A DNA stretch of 64,000 nucleotides from Cyclobacteriaceae bacterium YHN15. GTDB lineage: Bacteria > Bacteroidota > Bacteroidia > Cytophagales > Cyclobacteriaceae. Positions 27,278-36,419 of the stretch are shown in pieces; the stretch's first letter is position 1; the number at the start of each line of letters is the position of its first letter. The DNA lies in the NCBI GenBank assembly GCA_003797895.1, contig RKQB01000004.1, positions 248,001 to 312,000 of the forward strand. Reading direction: 5' to 3'. The position numbers were made by a program, and so were the translations under genes. The notes beneath the pieces were generated by a model, which worked only from the letters and a program-made list of their open reading frames with translations, did not search any database and was not told where the DNA came from.

Positions 27278-29188
27278 ATGATACGCTTAATACTTAAATC
27301 TACATTAATTCTATTGTTAATTATCGGTTCAGCATGTCAGCAGGAGGAAGCAATTTCTGAGGTCTATTTACCTAAGATTTTTGCCAATCACATGGTTTTC
27401 CAAAGGGATCAGCCTATTCGTATTTGGGGGGATGGTAGTCCGGGAAAAAAAGTTACCTGTAGGTTTAATGGGAATGAAAAATCCACCAAAATTGATAAAG
27501 ATGGTTTTTGGCAGATTGAATTTGATGCGCTTCCTGCGTCAGGTCCCCATGAGTTGGAAGTCAATGGTCAAAAATTTTATGATGTACAGGTGGGAGACGT
27601 TTGGTTAGCAGGTGGACAGTCAAATATGGAGTGGGTAATGAGCGCTCAAGTGGAAGGATTGGGTGAGGAATTGGCCGATGCGGATTATTCTCTGATCAGA
27701 TTTTTTAAAATCCCCCATGATTACGATGCAAAAGCCAAATTTGACGTGAGAGGCGGGGAGTGGAGAAAAGCCGATCCAGATAATATCTTGAATTTCTCTG
27801 CTGTGGCCTGGTTTTTTGCAAAAAGAAATCATTTGGAAAAAGGAGTTCCAATAGGAGTGATTGAAAGTAACTGGGGGGGAACTCCTGCAGAGGGTTGGAC
27901 TGATGCCGAAAAATTATTGGGGATAGAAGCATATAAAGAAAAGGGGAAAGATGTAATAGATAGAAAAGATTATTGGATCCAAGAGGTAATCGACAATAAA
28001 ATCCGTGAATTAAATAGAAATGAACTGGTCATTGCTCCTCAAAATGGAGAGATTCAAGGTGTAGTAAACCCAAATTATGACGACAGTGGCTGGCAAAACG
28101 TCAAAATCCCAGAGGATAACCCTTTCAAAGATATTGCTTGGTTCAGGAAGAAATTCAATTTATCCCAAACTGAGGGTTACTTATTGAATTTGGGTGATTT
28201 ACAGCAAATGGCCTATGTTTATCTAAATGGCGGGAGACTGTTTTATAAAGATTGGGGTCATGAAGTCAAGGAGTTTCCTATCCCACCCAGCATGTTGAAT
28301 AAAGGTGAAAATACCTTGGCAGTGAGATTGATTAATACCTGGGATAATTCTCCTGTTTTAGGAAAAAAAGGCGACTTGTATTTAAGGTCAGGTAATCAGA
28401 AAACTTCATTGGAAGGCTTATGGAAATACAATAACAGAATTGAGCAAGAACTTCCCAAAGTCGAATGGTATAACTGGTTGCCGGGAATGATGTACAATGC
28501 CATGATTGCTCCAATTGTTAAATACCCTATCAAAGGAGTGATTTGGTATCAAGGAGAAAGCAATACGGACGAGCACGAACACTACAGAGAATTGTTCGGA
28601 ACAATGATTGAAAGCTGGCGAGAGAGCTGGGGGATAGGTGATTTCCCTTTTCTCTATGTTCAGTTGGCTAATTTTTTGGAGAGAAAGGAAGTTCAGCAGG
28701 ACTCTAAGTGGGCCTATTTAAGGGAAGCACAGACACAAACCTTGGATTTGCCCAATACCGGGATGGTAGTATCCATTGATATTGGTAATGCCAATGATAT
28801 CCATCCAAGAAACAAAAAGGATGTTGGGCATAGGTTATGGAAAGTTGCGGATAAAGTGGCTTACGGAAATGATGTGGTATTTTCCGGACCTATGTATAAA
28901 AACCATGAATTGAAAGATGACAAGGTGTTGATTTCATTTGATCATACTGGAGAGGGATTAAAACTAACATCAGGCAATGAAGTAAAAGGCTTTATCATAG
29001 CAGGTAAGGAGGGAGATTTTGTTCCAGCTAAAGCCATACTACAGTCATCTGGCCAGGTAGAAGTGTCCCACCCATCAGTCAAAAATCCCTCTGAAATCCG
29101 GTATGCCTGGGCGGATAATCCAGAGGTCAATTTGTATAATTCTGAAGATTTGCCGGCAGTTCCATTCCGTTTAAAGGTCAAAAATTAG
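27278..29188 (+). CDS. Sialate O-acetylesterase-type lipoprotein (SASA domain)
   Basis: The protein has 636 aa with a lipobox ending IGSAC. The catalytic Ser115 is in LAGGQSNMEWV, a second block is WYQGESNTDEH, and the Asp507-x-His509 pair is in DIHPRN. An inserted beta-sandwich domain (about 255-370) splits the SGNH-like core, as is usual for SASA proteins. These enzymes remove O-acetyl groups from sialic acids or plant polysaccharides. No sialic acid catabolic genes are in the window, so the substrate may be another acetylated glycan. Its stop overlaps the convergent dipeptidase stop. Confidence 0.9.
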   Translation: MIRLILKSTLILLLIIGSACQQEEAISEVYLPKIFANHMVFQRDQPIRIWGDGSPGKKVTCRFNGNEKSTKIDKDGFWQIEFDALPASGPHELEVNGQKFYDVQVGDVWLAGGQSNMEWVMSAQVEGLGEELADADYSLIRFFKIPHDYDAKAKFDVRGGEWRKADPDNILNFSAVAWFFAKRNHLEKGVPIGVIESNWGGTPAEGWTDAEKLLGIEAYKEKGKDVIDRKDYWIQEVIDNKIRELNRNELVIAPQNGEIQGVVNPNYDDSGWQNVKIPEDNPFKDIAWFRKKFNLSQTEGYLLNLGDLQQMAYVYLNGGRLFYKDWGHEVKEFPIPPSMLNKGENTLAVRLINTWDNSPVLGKKGDLYLRSGNQKTSLEGLWKYNNRIEQELPKVEWYNWLPGMMYNAMIAPIVKYPIKGVIWYQGESNTDEHEHYRELFGTMIESWRESWGIGDFPFLYVQLANFLERKEVQQDSKWAYLREAQTQTLDLPNTGMVVSIDIGNANDIHPRNKKDVGHRLWKVADKVAYGNDVVFSGPMYKNHELKDDKVLISFDHTGEGLKLTSGNEVKGFIIAGKEGDFVPAKAILQSSGQVEVSHPSVKNPSEIRYAWADNPEVNLYNSEDLPAVPFRLKVKN

Positions 29189-30447
29189 GATTGTTTTTTG
29201 GATACCAAATGAATATTTCTAGTGTAGAAATCTTTGACCTGTTCTATGCAGGAATTGCTAAAGAATTCCAACTCTTGAATTGTGGCTTTAGTGCTGAGGA
29301 GCTTTTCTTCTTCCGCCATAAAACTACTTTGGATTTTGTTTAATTCATCGAAAATAAGTGACTTCCTTTTTTGGTAATCCAGGCATATCCAACGATGCAG
29401 TTTTTCAGTCTGCCACCACAGAGAACCGTCTTCTTTGGGTCCTGGTGCCATAATTTTTTCGAGTGAATGGGTTCCAAAAAAGACAGGGATAAATAGGGAT
29501 AGACAGGGCATTGATGTTCCGGTAAGCCAAATGGTGCTGGGTTTGTCCTTTCTGATTTCAGCAACCATACTTCCTGTAGTGTTACTGGGATTGGTGATTC
29601 CAGTTGCATGCATGCAAAGAGAGGATGTGTTGGTCTTTTTAGGATCAAATTCAGGATCCGGAAGGTGGTGGGTCTGTAATATCCCTATGGCTTCTTTCAC
29701 ATTCAATTTTCCATGCGTTCCTGAAACCAAGTTCAGACTGCAGGATTGACGGGTTTTGGCCCTGCCAATTTTGGTGTATAAGAAATCTGAGAAATAATCA
29801 CGAAAGGAAAAAGGATCAGGTTTTGGAATGAGGTTAAAGGGGAAAATCAATTTTTCTTCTGCCAGATGGACTTGATCAAAATCAGTGGTTATACCCAAGC
29901 CATTGGAAATACTTCCAAATTTCTCTATTTTCTTACTGGCCCAGGATTTTCCTGCGGTTTCCAGAATAAAAGCTTCTCCATAATCTGCAATGATGAAACT
30001 GTTATGGTAGAAGAAATCCTTGTTTTTATAACCTCCACAGGCATCCTGCCCATATTTCTCCAATAATTCTGTGATGCAGTTCAAGGCATCTCCTGCATTT
30101 TTTGTCCTTTCCAAGGCCAATCTGAGTAAATCCATTCCAGTCAAACCCTCATTTTTCTTTCGGATTTTCACTTTGGTAAAAACAGCCTCATTGCCTATGA
30201 CAAGTCCAAATTCATTGGCTCCCATTTCAGCTCCCCACATTTGAAAAGGTTTGGAAATAACTATTTCATAGGTTTCTTCAATTTGGGGGATACTTATAAA
30301 AGTACATTTTAGAAACTTTTCCGAATATTTCTTTCGGGGAATATGAACAATGGCCTGTGCTTCATCCGGTTCCCGGTCTGAGTTTTTGGCAAAAATCAGA
30401 CCCCCGTTTTGGGTGAAATTAGGAAGGGCTACAAGGGTGTCACACAT
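29185..30447 (-). CDS. Secernin-like C69-family dipeptidase
   Basis: The protein has 420 aa. It begins MCDTLVALP, which places the Ntn-hydrolase nucleophile at Cys2 after Met removal, and continues with FAKNSDREPDEAQ, the secernin/C69 signature. ANEFGLVIGNEAVF and GMDLLRLALERT also match. There is no signal peptide. It is probably a cytosolic peptidase acting on dipeptides. It converges on the upstream esterase with a 4-nt overlap. Confidence 0.88.
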   Translation of the reverse strand: MCDTLVALPNFTQNGGLIFAKNSDREPDEAQAIVHIPRKKYSEKFLKCTFISIPQIEETYEIVISKPFQMWGAEMGANEFGLVIGNEAVFTKVKIRKKNEGLTGMDLLRLALERTKNAGDALNCITELLEKYGQDACGGYKNKDFFYHNSFIIADYGEAFILETAGKSWASKKIEKFGSISNGLGITTDFDQVHLAEEKLIFPFNLIPKPDPFSFRDYFSDFLYTKIGRAKTRQSCSLNLVSGTHGKLNVKEAIGILQTHHLPDPEFDPKKTNTSSLCMHATGITNPSNTTGSMVAEIRKDKPSTIWLTGTSMPCLSLFIPVFFGTHSLEKIMAPGPKEDGSLWWQTEKLHRWICLDYQKRKSLIFDELNKIQSSFMAEEEKLLSTKATIQELEFFSNSCIEQVKDFYTRNIHLVSKKQS

Positions 30448-30513
30448 GGGAAGGATTATTCATTTCTCATGTAAGTTATTAAAAACATAATTTTAAGCCA
30501 TCATTTAAAATCC

Positions 30514-30521
30514 TATTTTTG
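30514..30521 (+). promoter_or_regulatory. Putative -7 promoter box of pgi
   Basis: TATTTTTG matches TAnnTTTG and lies 28 nt before the pgi start, in the short divergent gap. No clear -33 element is seen. Confidence 0.4.
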
Positions 30522-30549
30522 CAGAGTTATTCCCATAAAGCACCAAACT

Positions 30550-32196
30550 ATGAAAAACATTAATCCTATTTCAACACGAGCTTGGCAGAAGCTATCCACC
30601 TTAGCAGTTGAGAACAAGGAATTACTAATAAAAAATCTGTTTGAAGACAGTTTTAGATTCAATGATTATTCCATTCAATTGGAAGATATATTAGTTGATT
30701 ACTCTAAAAACAGAGTAGATAAAGAAACAATGGCCTCTTTGATTCAATTGGCAGAAGAAATTGACTTAAAGTCGGCTATTGAAGCCATGTTTACCGGTGA
30801 AAAAATAAATGGAACCGAGGGGAGAGCAGTATTGCATACCGCTTTGAGAAATCGTTCCAATACGCCGGTTTATATAGAGGGACAAGATGTGATGCCTGAT
30901 GTAAATGCAGTGTTAGGTCAAATGAAGACCTTTTCAGATCAAATTAGTCAGGGAACTTGGTTGGGGTATACGGGAAAGTCCATTAAATCATTGGTGAACA
31001 TAGGAATTGGGGGTTCTGATTTAGGACCTGTAATGGTAACAGAGGCTTTGAAACCTTATCAAAACCCCAATTTGGAAGTTTTCTTTGTGTCCAATGTAGA
31101 TGGAACACATATAGCAGAAACGTTAAAAAAGGTTGATCCTGAAACCACTTTGTTTTTTATTGCTTCCAAGACATTTACCACGCAGGAAACCATGACCAAT
31201 GCGCATACGGCCAGAAATTGGTTTTTAGAGCATGCGAAAGATGAATCTGCTGTAGCAAAGCATTTCGTGGCGCTTTCTACCAATGCCAAGGCAGTTGGTG
31301 AATTTGGAATAGACACCAAAAACATGTTTGCTTTTTGGGATTGGGTAGGAGGTAGGTATTCCTTATGGTCTGCCATAGGTTTACCTATTGCCTGTGCCAT
31401 TGGATTTGGTAATTTCGAGCAATTATTGGCCGGAGCACATGCTATGGACAGGCATTTTAGAACAGCAGATTTCGATCAAAATATACCGGTTATACTGGCT
31501 TTGATTGGCCTTTGGAATACCAATTTCTTGGGAGTATCATCTGAGGCGATTCTACCATATGATCAGTATTTACATAGATTTGCCGCCTATTTTCAGCAGG
31601 GCAATATGGAGTCCAATGGGAAATATGTTTCCAGAAATGGACATAAGGTAGAATATGCAACAGGTCCTATCATCTGGGGAGAACCTGGTACCAATGGTCA
31701 GCATGCTTTTTACCAATTGATCCATCAGGGCACCCATCTTGTGGCCTGCGATTTTATTGCTCCGGCATTATCCCACAATCCCATAGGAGACCATCATGTG
31801 AAGTTGTTGTCCAACTTTTTTGCTCAAACTGAGGCTTTGATGAACGGCAAAACTTTGGAGGAGGTAAAGGCAGAAATGACAAAAGCAGGTAAGTCATCAG
31901 AGGAAATAGAAAAAATTGCCCCTCATAGGGTTTTTGAAGGCAATAGGCCTACGAATTCTATATTGGTCAAGCAGATTACTCCTTATACATTAGGACAATT
32001 AGTAGCCATGTATGAGCATAAGATTTTTGTTCAGGGTGTCATTTGGAATATCTATAGCTTTGATCAGTGGGGGGTGGAATTGGGTAAGGTTTTGGCAAAT
32101 GCCATCCTTCCAGAGTTACAGGATGACCAACCCGTCACCCGTCATGATGCATCCACCAATGGCCTGATCAATGCCTTTAAGGCATTTAGAAAGTAA
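30550..32196 (+). CDS. pgi: Glucose-6-phosphate isomerase
   Basis: The protein has 548 aa, the full length of the large bacterial PGI type. Motifs are [11 protein letters not shown], the phosphate-binding [30 protein letters not shown] (catalytic Glu) and [18 protein letters not shown]. It interconverts glucose-6-phosphate and fructose-6-phosphate in glycolysis and feeds the nucleotide-sugar pathways used later in this window. The gene is monocistronic, with a promoter-like box upstream and a hairpin downstream. Confidence 0.98.
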   Translation: MKNINPISTRAWQKLSTLAVENKELLIKNLFEDSFRFNDYSIQLEDILVDYSKNRVDKETMASLIQLAEEIDLKSAIEAMFTGEKINGTEGRAVLHTALRNRSNTPVYIEGQDVMPDVNAVLGQMKTFSDQISQGTWLGYTGKSIKSLVNIGIGGSDLGPVMVTEALKPYQNPNLEVFFVSNVDGTHIAETLKKVDPETTLFFIASKTFTTQETMTNAHTARNWFLEHAKDESAVAKHFVALSTNAKAVGEFGIDTKNMFAFWDWVGGRYSLWSAIGLPIACAIGFGNFEQLLAGAHAMDRHFRTADFDQNIPVILALIGLWNTNFLGVSSEAILPYDQYLHRFAAYFQQGNMESNGKYVSRNGHKVEYATGPIIWGEPGTNGQHAFYQLIHQGTHLVACDFIAPALSHNPIGDHHVKLLSNFFAQTEALMNGKTLEEVKAEMTKAGKSSEEIEKIAPHRVFEGNRPTNSILVKQITPYTLGQLVAMYEHKIFVQGVIWNIYSFDQWGVELGKVLANAILPELQDDQPVTRHDASTNGLINAFKAFRK

Positions 32197-32221
32197 TTTT
32201 GCGGTACAATAAAAAGCAAAT

Positions 32222-32254
32222 GCCAGGATATCCATTTTCAGGGAATATCCTGGC
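32222..32254. terminator. Intrinsic terminator after pgi
   Basis: A 10-bp perfect stem (GCCAGGATAT with ATATCCTGGC) has a 13-nt loop. It is followed by a T-rich but interrupted run on the plus strand. It separates pgi from the convergent small lipoprotein gene. Confidence 0.7.
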
Positions 32255-32321
32255 TATTTATTTTGACAATTTTCTTGGATCAAAAATAGGATATTCTTCC
32301 TTCCAGAACCCAGATATGGAT

Positions 32322-32708
32322 TTAGTCATGATATCCGGCAAACCGCAAAGGTTCCGACATGATGATGTCCAGGATTTTTTCTGTTTCCTGATCTTCAATG
32401 ATAAAAGTGATTTTGAGTTCACTTATTGGAGGAAGTGTATAGATGCAGGAATTGCAGAATATTTCTGCATGGGCCACACAGCTTTTACATTGTAGCCAAT
32501 CTCTTAATCTCTCCAGTTTTTCTTGACTATCCAAATCAACACTCAGCTCCTTAAGAAATTCATTGATTACAGTCTCTGTTTTTTGCAGGTTTTGGGATTG
32601 AACAGAAGAACAGAAAGCCTTATTGTCCCTACAGTCAAAATCATTTTCAGAACAGCCAAAAAGAAAAACAGTAAGTATAAATGCGAATATGAAATATCTA
32701 CTTTTCAT
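32322..32708 (-). CDS. Small Cys-rich lipoprotein of unknown function
   Basis: The protein has 128 aa. The lipobox FLFGC gives lipid-Cys19. The mature part has six more Cys, including a paired C74-x2-C77-x7-C85-x2-C88 block that could bind a metal or form disulfides. The stretch at 36-70 is helical and charged. It starts 3 nt after the serpin stop, so the two are almost certainly one transcript. I recognise no family. Confidence 0.72.
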   Translation of the reverse strand: MKSRYFIFAFILTVFLFGCSENDFDCRDNKAFCSSVQSQNLQKTETVINEFLKELSVDLDSQEKLERLRDWLQCKSCVAHAEIFCNSCIYTLPPISELKITFIIEDQETEKILDIIMSEPLRFAGYHD

Positions 32709-32711
32709 TTG

Positions 32712-33959
32712 CTAAAGCTTATCTGGACTGCCCAGTTTCCCTAAGAAAAGAATGGCCCCAGAACTTTTTTCCTTGATCAGGAAATAATAAGGCTTGTCTA
32801 ACGTGATGATTGTTGGGCCTGAAGGCATAGAGGTTAATCCAATTTCAATTATTGTCGCTGCCGCTGCTTCGGTTCCCTTTTCATCTACTTCTATGATCGC
32901 TTCATGGATTACCCTGGAAATTAACATAGGAGGAAAGGTTCCCTCAAATATCTTAGTGAAATTGTCCGAATTAGGGGAAAATGGAGTAATCAGTCCCATA
33001 TTTTCTAATTTCACCCTTAAATCATTCTCTTTATGTTTCATTTTAAATTTGGGCATTTTGAGAATTACACTGGCTTCTCTGGCGTTTTCTGACCAAAACA
33101 TAAGATTTTCAGCAGTAATTTCCGGAAGAATACCGTCTAATGAGCCGGAATTTGGTTGGAGGATGGTCATCTGGTATTGCCCCGTGCTATAAGGGATTTC
33201 CAAGTAATTGACTTTTTCGTTTCCTCCAATTTTCAATCCGACCTTACCTTTAGATTCCATCATATCCACTTGTACTGCAGCTGCATTTTCAGGATAGAAA
33301 GGCTCTTTTTTGGTTTTTTGAGGATCAAATTGGTATTTCCAATCCCCTTTGAAATAAATGGCATTGACCAGATACATGACAGCCTCCCTTGGAATACCGT
33401 CCAGCATGTTTTTGATGAGGTCATTGGTTTGAGAGGCAATCCAATTGTTGATGACTTGATGTGCATTGGGTTCATTAAAGTCAAGTGCACTGATGTTGGC
33501 ATCATAATAGGTTTCCATGGCAGATTTAAATGGGACTTGTACACTTAGACCTTCCCTATACCAAATACCATTAGCAATGTTGACCTTAACTTTTGGATCC
33601 ACTTCTTTTAGGTAGGTGGTAAGGCTTTTTACCGCTTGATTGGCCTCTTCTTTGGACAGTCCATGATAGGCAAGTACATCTAAATACTCCTGCAATATTT
33701 CACCTTCATTTCCATTCATGGCCATGGAAAGCGCTTGGTGAATACTGAAGGGACCTGTGAAATAGTTCTCCAGATTTTCTTTTTCCATTTCCTGGAAAAA
33801 GCGAATGGCAAATTCCGCATTACTCTGGACCATTTCGGTTTCCGTAGCTGTCATTTGCCGTAGATTTGGTTCCACAGGACCAATGTCGGTATCCATCAAA
33901 GGGTTGCATGAAACAAACAACATAAACAAGCTGCTAAAGGATAAAATAATTTTTCTCAT
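32712..33959 (-). CDS. Serpin-family protease inhibitor, lipoprotein
   Basis: The protein has 415 aa, full serpin length. The lipobox LFVSC ends near residue 18. Serpin landmarks are FTGPFSIHQALSMAMNG, IVNAIYFKG-like VNAIYFKGDW, HEAIIEVDEKGTEAAAAT (the hinge of the reactive loop) and the C-terminal KPYYFLIKEK...GKLGSP. Counting from the hinge, P1-P1' falls near Thr-Ser in IGLTSMPSG, so subtilisin- or elastase-like targets fit better than trypsin; this is an estimate. The Ala-rich hinge suggests an inhibitory serpin. As a surface lipoprotein it could guard against self or competitor proteases. Confidence 0.93.
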   Translation of the reverse strand: MRKIILSFSSLFMLFVSCNPLMDTDIGPVEPNLRQMTATETEMVQSNAEFAIRFFQEMEKENLENYFTGPFSIHQALSMAMNGNEGEILQEYLDVLAYHGLSKEEANQAVKSLTTYLKEVDPKVKVNIANGIWYREGLSVQVPFKSAMETYYDANISALDFNEPNAHQVINNWIASQTNDLIKNMLDGIPREAVMYLVNAIYFKGDWKYQFDPQKTKKEPFYPENAAAVQVDMMESKGKVGLKIGGNEKVNYLEIPYSTGQYQMTILQPNSGSLDGILPEITAENLMFWSENAREASVILKMPKFKMKHKENDLRVKLENMGLITPFSPNSDNFTKIFEGTFPPMLISRVIHEAIIEVDEKGTEAAAATIIEIGLTSMPSGPTIITLDKPYYFLIKEKSSGAILFLGKLGSPDKL

Positions 33960-34040
33960 GGAATGAAAGGTTTATCTATAGGATAAAGACGTAAAAAATT
34001 CCACTATTGCTACAAGTGGAGGTATTTTTTTTCACACAGA

Positions 34041-35210
34041 TCACCTTGATTTTTCCAAAGCCCTTTCAATATCAAGAATAATATCTTCTTGGTGTTCCAA
34101 ACCTACAGAAATTCGGATCAGTCCATCTGTGATACTTACTTTTTCTCTTTCATCTGAACTCAGTTTACTGTGGGTCGTAGAGGCAGGATGGGTTGCAATA
34201 CTCCTGCTGTCTCCCAAATTGGGGGTGATGGATATCATTTGCAGGTTGTCTATGAATTTTTGGGATCTTTCAAGACCGCCCTTTAGGGTCAAAGTTACAA
34301 TTCCTCCACCGTATTTCATTTGTTTTTTTGCAAGATGATATTGGGGATGGGAAGGGAGGAAAGGGTATTTAACAAATTCCAGGTCATTGCTGTTTTGGAA
34401 GTAATCTGCTACTGCCAAGGCATTGGCACAGTGTCTGTCCATTCTGACGGCAAGGGTTTCCATGCTTTTGGCAAGGATCCAGGCATTAAAAGGAGACATG
34501 GAGGGGCCTGTATGTCTGGCAAAATAAGTCACCTCCTGTATGAGTTCTTTTTTGCCCAGGATCAATCCTCCCAAAACCCTCCCTTGACCATCAATGTATT
34601 TGGTGGCAGAATGCGTTACAATCTGCGCTCCCCATTTTGCAGGTTGTTGCAGATAAGGGGTAGCAAAACAATTGTCCACAACCAAAATCAGCTTATGTGC
34701 TGCCGCAAATTTTCCGACCCATTCCAAATCAATAATTTCCAAACCGGGATTTGAAGGGGTTTCAATAAAGAGCATTTTAGTATTGGGCTTTACCAATTTT
34801 TCCCAGTTTTCAATATCAGCGATGTCACCATAGGTGGAAGTGATGCCCCACTTTGGAAATACTTTTGTAAGGAGTTGATGGGTAGAACCAAATAAGGATC
34901 TGGAAGCAAGAATATGGTCTCCCTGCTGTAAAAGAGAGGCTATACTTCCGAACATTGCTGCCATTCCCGAGGCTGTGGCTATTCCATCTTCCGTGCCTTC
35001 TGCGGCACAGACCTTTTGGATAAGTTCAGCAGTATTAGGGTTGGAATACCTGGAGTAAATATTGCCTTCAATTTCATCGGCAAACATCTGTCTGGCTTCT
35101 TCAGCGTTTTCGAATGTGAATGAAGAAGTCAGATAAATGGGGGAGGAGTGCTCTCTTTGATTGGATTTGGTACTACTGAGTCGGATGGCCTCTGTTTCAA
35201 AATGGGACAT
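34041..35210 (-). CDS. metZ: O-succinylhomoserine sulfhydrylase-type trans-sulfuration enzyme
   Basis: The protein has 389 aa. It is a Cys/Met-metabolism PLP enzyme with YSRYSNPNT, ASGMAAM and VVDNCFATPYLQ. The PLP lysine is Lys204 in HSATKYIDGQGRVLGG, whose DGQGR context is typical of MetZ. It makes homocysteine from activated homoserine and sulfide. A SAM-I riboswitch 230 nt upstream on the same strand supports methionine biosynthesis and gives its regulation. Cystathionine gamma-synthase is the alternative call. Confidence 0.88.
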   Translation of the reverse strand: MSHFETEAIRLSSTKSNQREHSSPIYLTSSFTFENAEEARQMFADEIEGNIYSRYSNPNTAELIQKVCAAEGTEDGIATASGMAAMFGSIASLLQQGDHILASRSLFGSTHQLLTKVFPKWGITSTYGDIADIENWEKLVKPNTKMLFIETPSNPGLEIIDLEWVGKFAAAHKLILVVDNCFATPYLQQPAKWGAQIVTHSATKYIDGQGRVLGGLILGKKELIQEVTYFARHTGPSMSPFNAWILAKSMETLAVRMDRHCANALAVADYFQNSNDLEFVKYPFLPSHPQYHLAKKQMKYGGGIVTLTLKGGLERSQKFIDNLQMISITPNLGDSRSIATHPASTTHSKLSSDEREKVSITDGLIRISVGLEHQEDIILDIERALEKSR

Positions 35211-35371
35211 ATCGGATGTTGGTTTTTAGAGAATAGGTTGTAGAGAATATTGTAAAAGGGTACTGTAAAGGGATTTTTGTCTTGCAATTGCATGATTTCC
35301 AACCTTGAAAATGAAGGCTAAAGCAAGATTATTGGGAAGCAGAAAAAAATAGAATCTGTAGTAAATGTCTG

Positions 35372-35413
35372 CTTGTATACAAGGCTTGGTACTTGCTACT
35401 TGGTACTTGGTAC
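35372..35413. repeat. 12-nt palindrome plus four TTGGTAC heptamers
   Basis: A perfect palindrome CTTGTATACAAG (35372-35383) is followed two bases later by four tandem 7-mers, TTGGTAC, TTGCTAC, TTGGTAC, TTGGTAC (35386-35413). The block lies in the leader between the SAM riboswitch and metZ. Confidence 0.85.
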
Positions 35414-35440
35414 AATATTTTATTTTTGGCATATGATCTA

Positions 35441-35543
35441 ATTTATAGTTCCCTTTTTTGGGCAGGTTTTGGCACCTTTCCTGAGGACTCGGGATGGTTG
35501 CCAGAGGGTCAAAGAGCCTGTTCTCTCACCTCTTCTTTATAAA
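35441..35543 (-). promoter_or_regulatory. SAM-I (S-box) riboswitch upstream of metZ
   Basis: On the minus strand the 5' arm ATTTATA pairs perfectly with the 3' arm TATAAAT to close P1. Between them lie the S-box core elements: AGAGGTGAGAGAACAGGC, GACCCTCTGGCAACC and AGGTGCCAAAACCT. These match the conserved SAM-I aptamer order. No terminator follows at once, and about 230 nt separate it from metZ, so the mode of control (termination in the leader or sequestration) is unclear. It is expected to turn off metZ when S-adenosylmethionine is high. Confidence 0.9.
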
Positions 35544-35563
35544 TCAGTTTCCTGAAGTGGTTA

Positions 35564-35595
35564 CAAAGTAAAGCTCGGGAAAGTTGAAAAACAAA
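35564..35595 (-). promoter_or_regulatory. Putative promoter of the SAM-riboswitch/metZ transcript
   Basis: On the minus strand a TTTG (35595-35592) is followed, 24 nt start to start, by TTACTTTG (35571-35564), one base off the TAnnTTTG box. Transcription would begin about 15 nt before the riboswitch P1 stem. Confidence 0.45.
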
Positions 35596-35699
35596 TTTTA
35601 ACCTTGGATCTGTTTATTTATACAAGGGTGTTTGGATTTAAGTGATTGCTGAAACAAGCTGATTTGGGTGTAATTGTTGTTGGGTTATTAAGTTGTCCT

Positions 35700-35727
35700 G
35701 TTCCGAAATCCGATATTCGCAATCCGA
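35700..35727. repeat. Degenerate heptamer block, AATCCGA type
   Basis: Four consecutive 7-mers, GTTCCGA, AATCCGA, TATTCGC, AATCCGA, lie in register. This is the second of three unrelated heptad blocks in the metZ-pth gap. Confidence 0.65.
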
Positions 35728-35744
35728 CTTTTTTCTTTTGTCTT

Positions 35745-35765
35745 GTTTCTCGCCTCTCGGCTCTC
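35745..35765. repeat. Degenerate heptamer block, xxxxCTC type
   Basis: Three consecutive 7-mers, GTTTCTC, GCCTCTC, GGCTCTC, lie directly before the pth stop codon. This is the third heptad block in the same gap. Confidence 0.6.
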
Positions 35766-35769
35766 ACTT

Positions 35770-36330
35770 CTAATCATTAAACTGCGTCATTGTCATATTG
35801 ATGCCAACAGTGCAGAAGCTAAGGATCATATCAATAGCCTTGTCCATAAAGATGGGGAGTTCTTCAATTTCCTTTTGGGTCCATCGGCCCAATACGTATT
35901 CAATCTGCCTGCCTTTAGGGAAGTCATCACCAATTCCAAAGCGTAATCTTGCGTACTCCTGGCCACCGCAAAGTGCTTCAATATTTTTCAACCCATTATG
36001 TCCTGCAGCAGATCCTTTTCCCCTCATTCTTAATTTCCCAAAAGGTAAGGCCACATCGTCCACTATGACGAGGATGTTTTCTTTTGGGATATTGAGTTCC
36101 TTCATCCAATAGTTAACTGCCTTACCACTTAGGTTCATATAGGTGGTGGGTTTGATCATATAAACCTGCCTGCTTTTGAATTTAAAGTGGGCCATAAATG
36201 CCAGACGGTCACTTTTCCACTCTACAGCTTGTTTGGAAGCCAAACGATCAACGGTCAGAAATCCCACGTTATGGCGGGTCAACTCATATTCTGGGCCAAT
36301 ATTGCCAAGTCCTACGATCAGGTATTTCAT
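35770..36330 (-). CDS. pth: Peptidyl-tRNA hydrolase
   Basis: The protein has 186 aa. It starts MKYLIVGLGNIGPEY, with Asn10 and the catalytic His20 in TRHNVGF, then VDDVALPFGKLRMRGKGSAAGHNGLK and the RFGIGDDF block. It frees tRNA from stalled peptidyl-tRNA. It lies downstream of rplY on the same strand, an order also known from the prs-ctc-pth arrangement of other bacteria; here a terminator separates the two genes. Confidence 0.97.
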   Translation of the reverse strand: MKYLIVGLGNIGPEYELTRHNVGFLTVDRLASKQAVEWKSDRLAFMAHFKFKSRQVYMIKPTTYMNLSGKAVNYWMKELNIPKENILVIVDDVALPFGKLRMRGKGSAAGHNGLKNIEALCGGQEYARLRFGIGDDFPKGRQIEYVLGRWTQKEIEELPIFMDKAIDMILSFCTVGINMTMTQFND

Positions 36331-36364
36331 GAATTATGGAATTATTAAGCGTGGGCAAAAATAA

Positions 36365-36395
36365 AAAATCCTGCTTAAGGTCTAAGCAGGATTTT
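36365..36395 (-). terminator. Intrinsic terminator after rplY
   Basis: A 13-bp perfect stem (36365-36377 with 36383-36395) and a 5-nt loop end in a T-run on the minus strand (TTTTTTAT). It lies 24 nt past the rplY stop. Confidence 0.9.
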
Positions 36396-36419
36396 AATTT
36401 ATCGTATTGAAAACTGTTT

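Noticed and set aside
35226..35432. 68-codon open frame on the minus strand in the metZ leader
   Set aside because: It includes the heptamer array and palindrome, and lies inside the riboswitch-metZ leader; no ribosome binding site or family signal.
35372..35765. CRISPR-like repeats
   Set aside because: Units are 7 nt, tandem without spacers, and differ between blocks; there are no cas genes.
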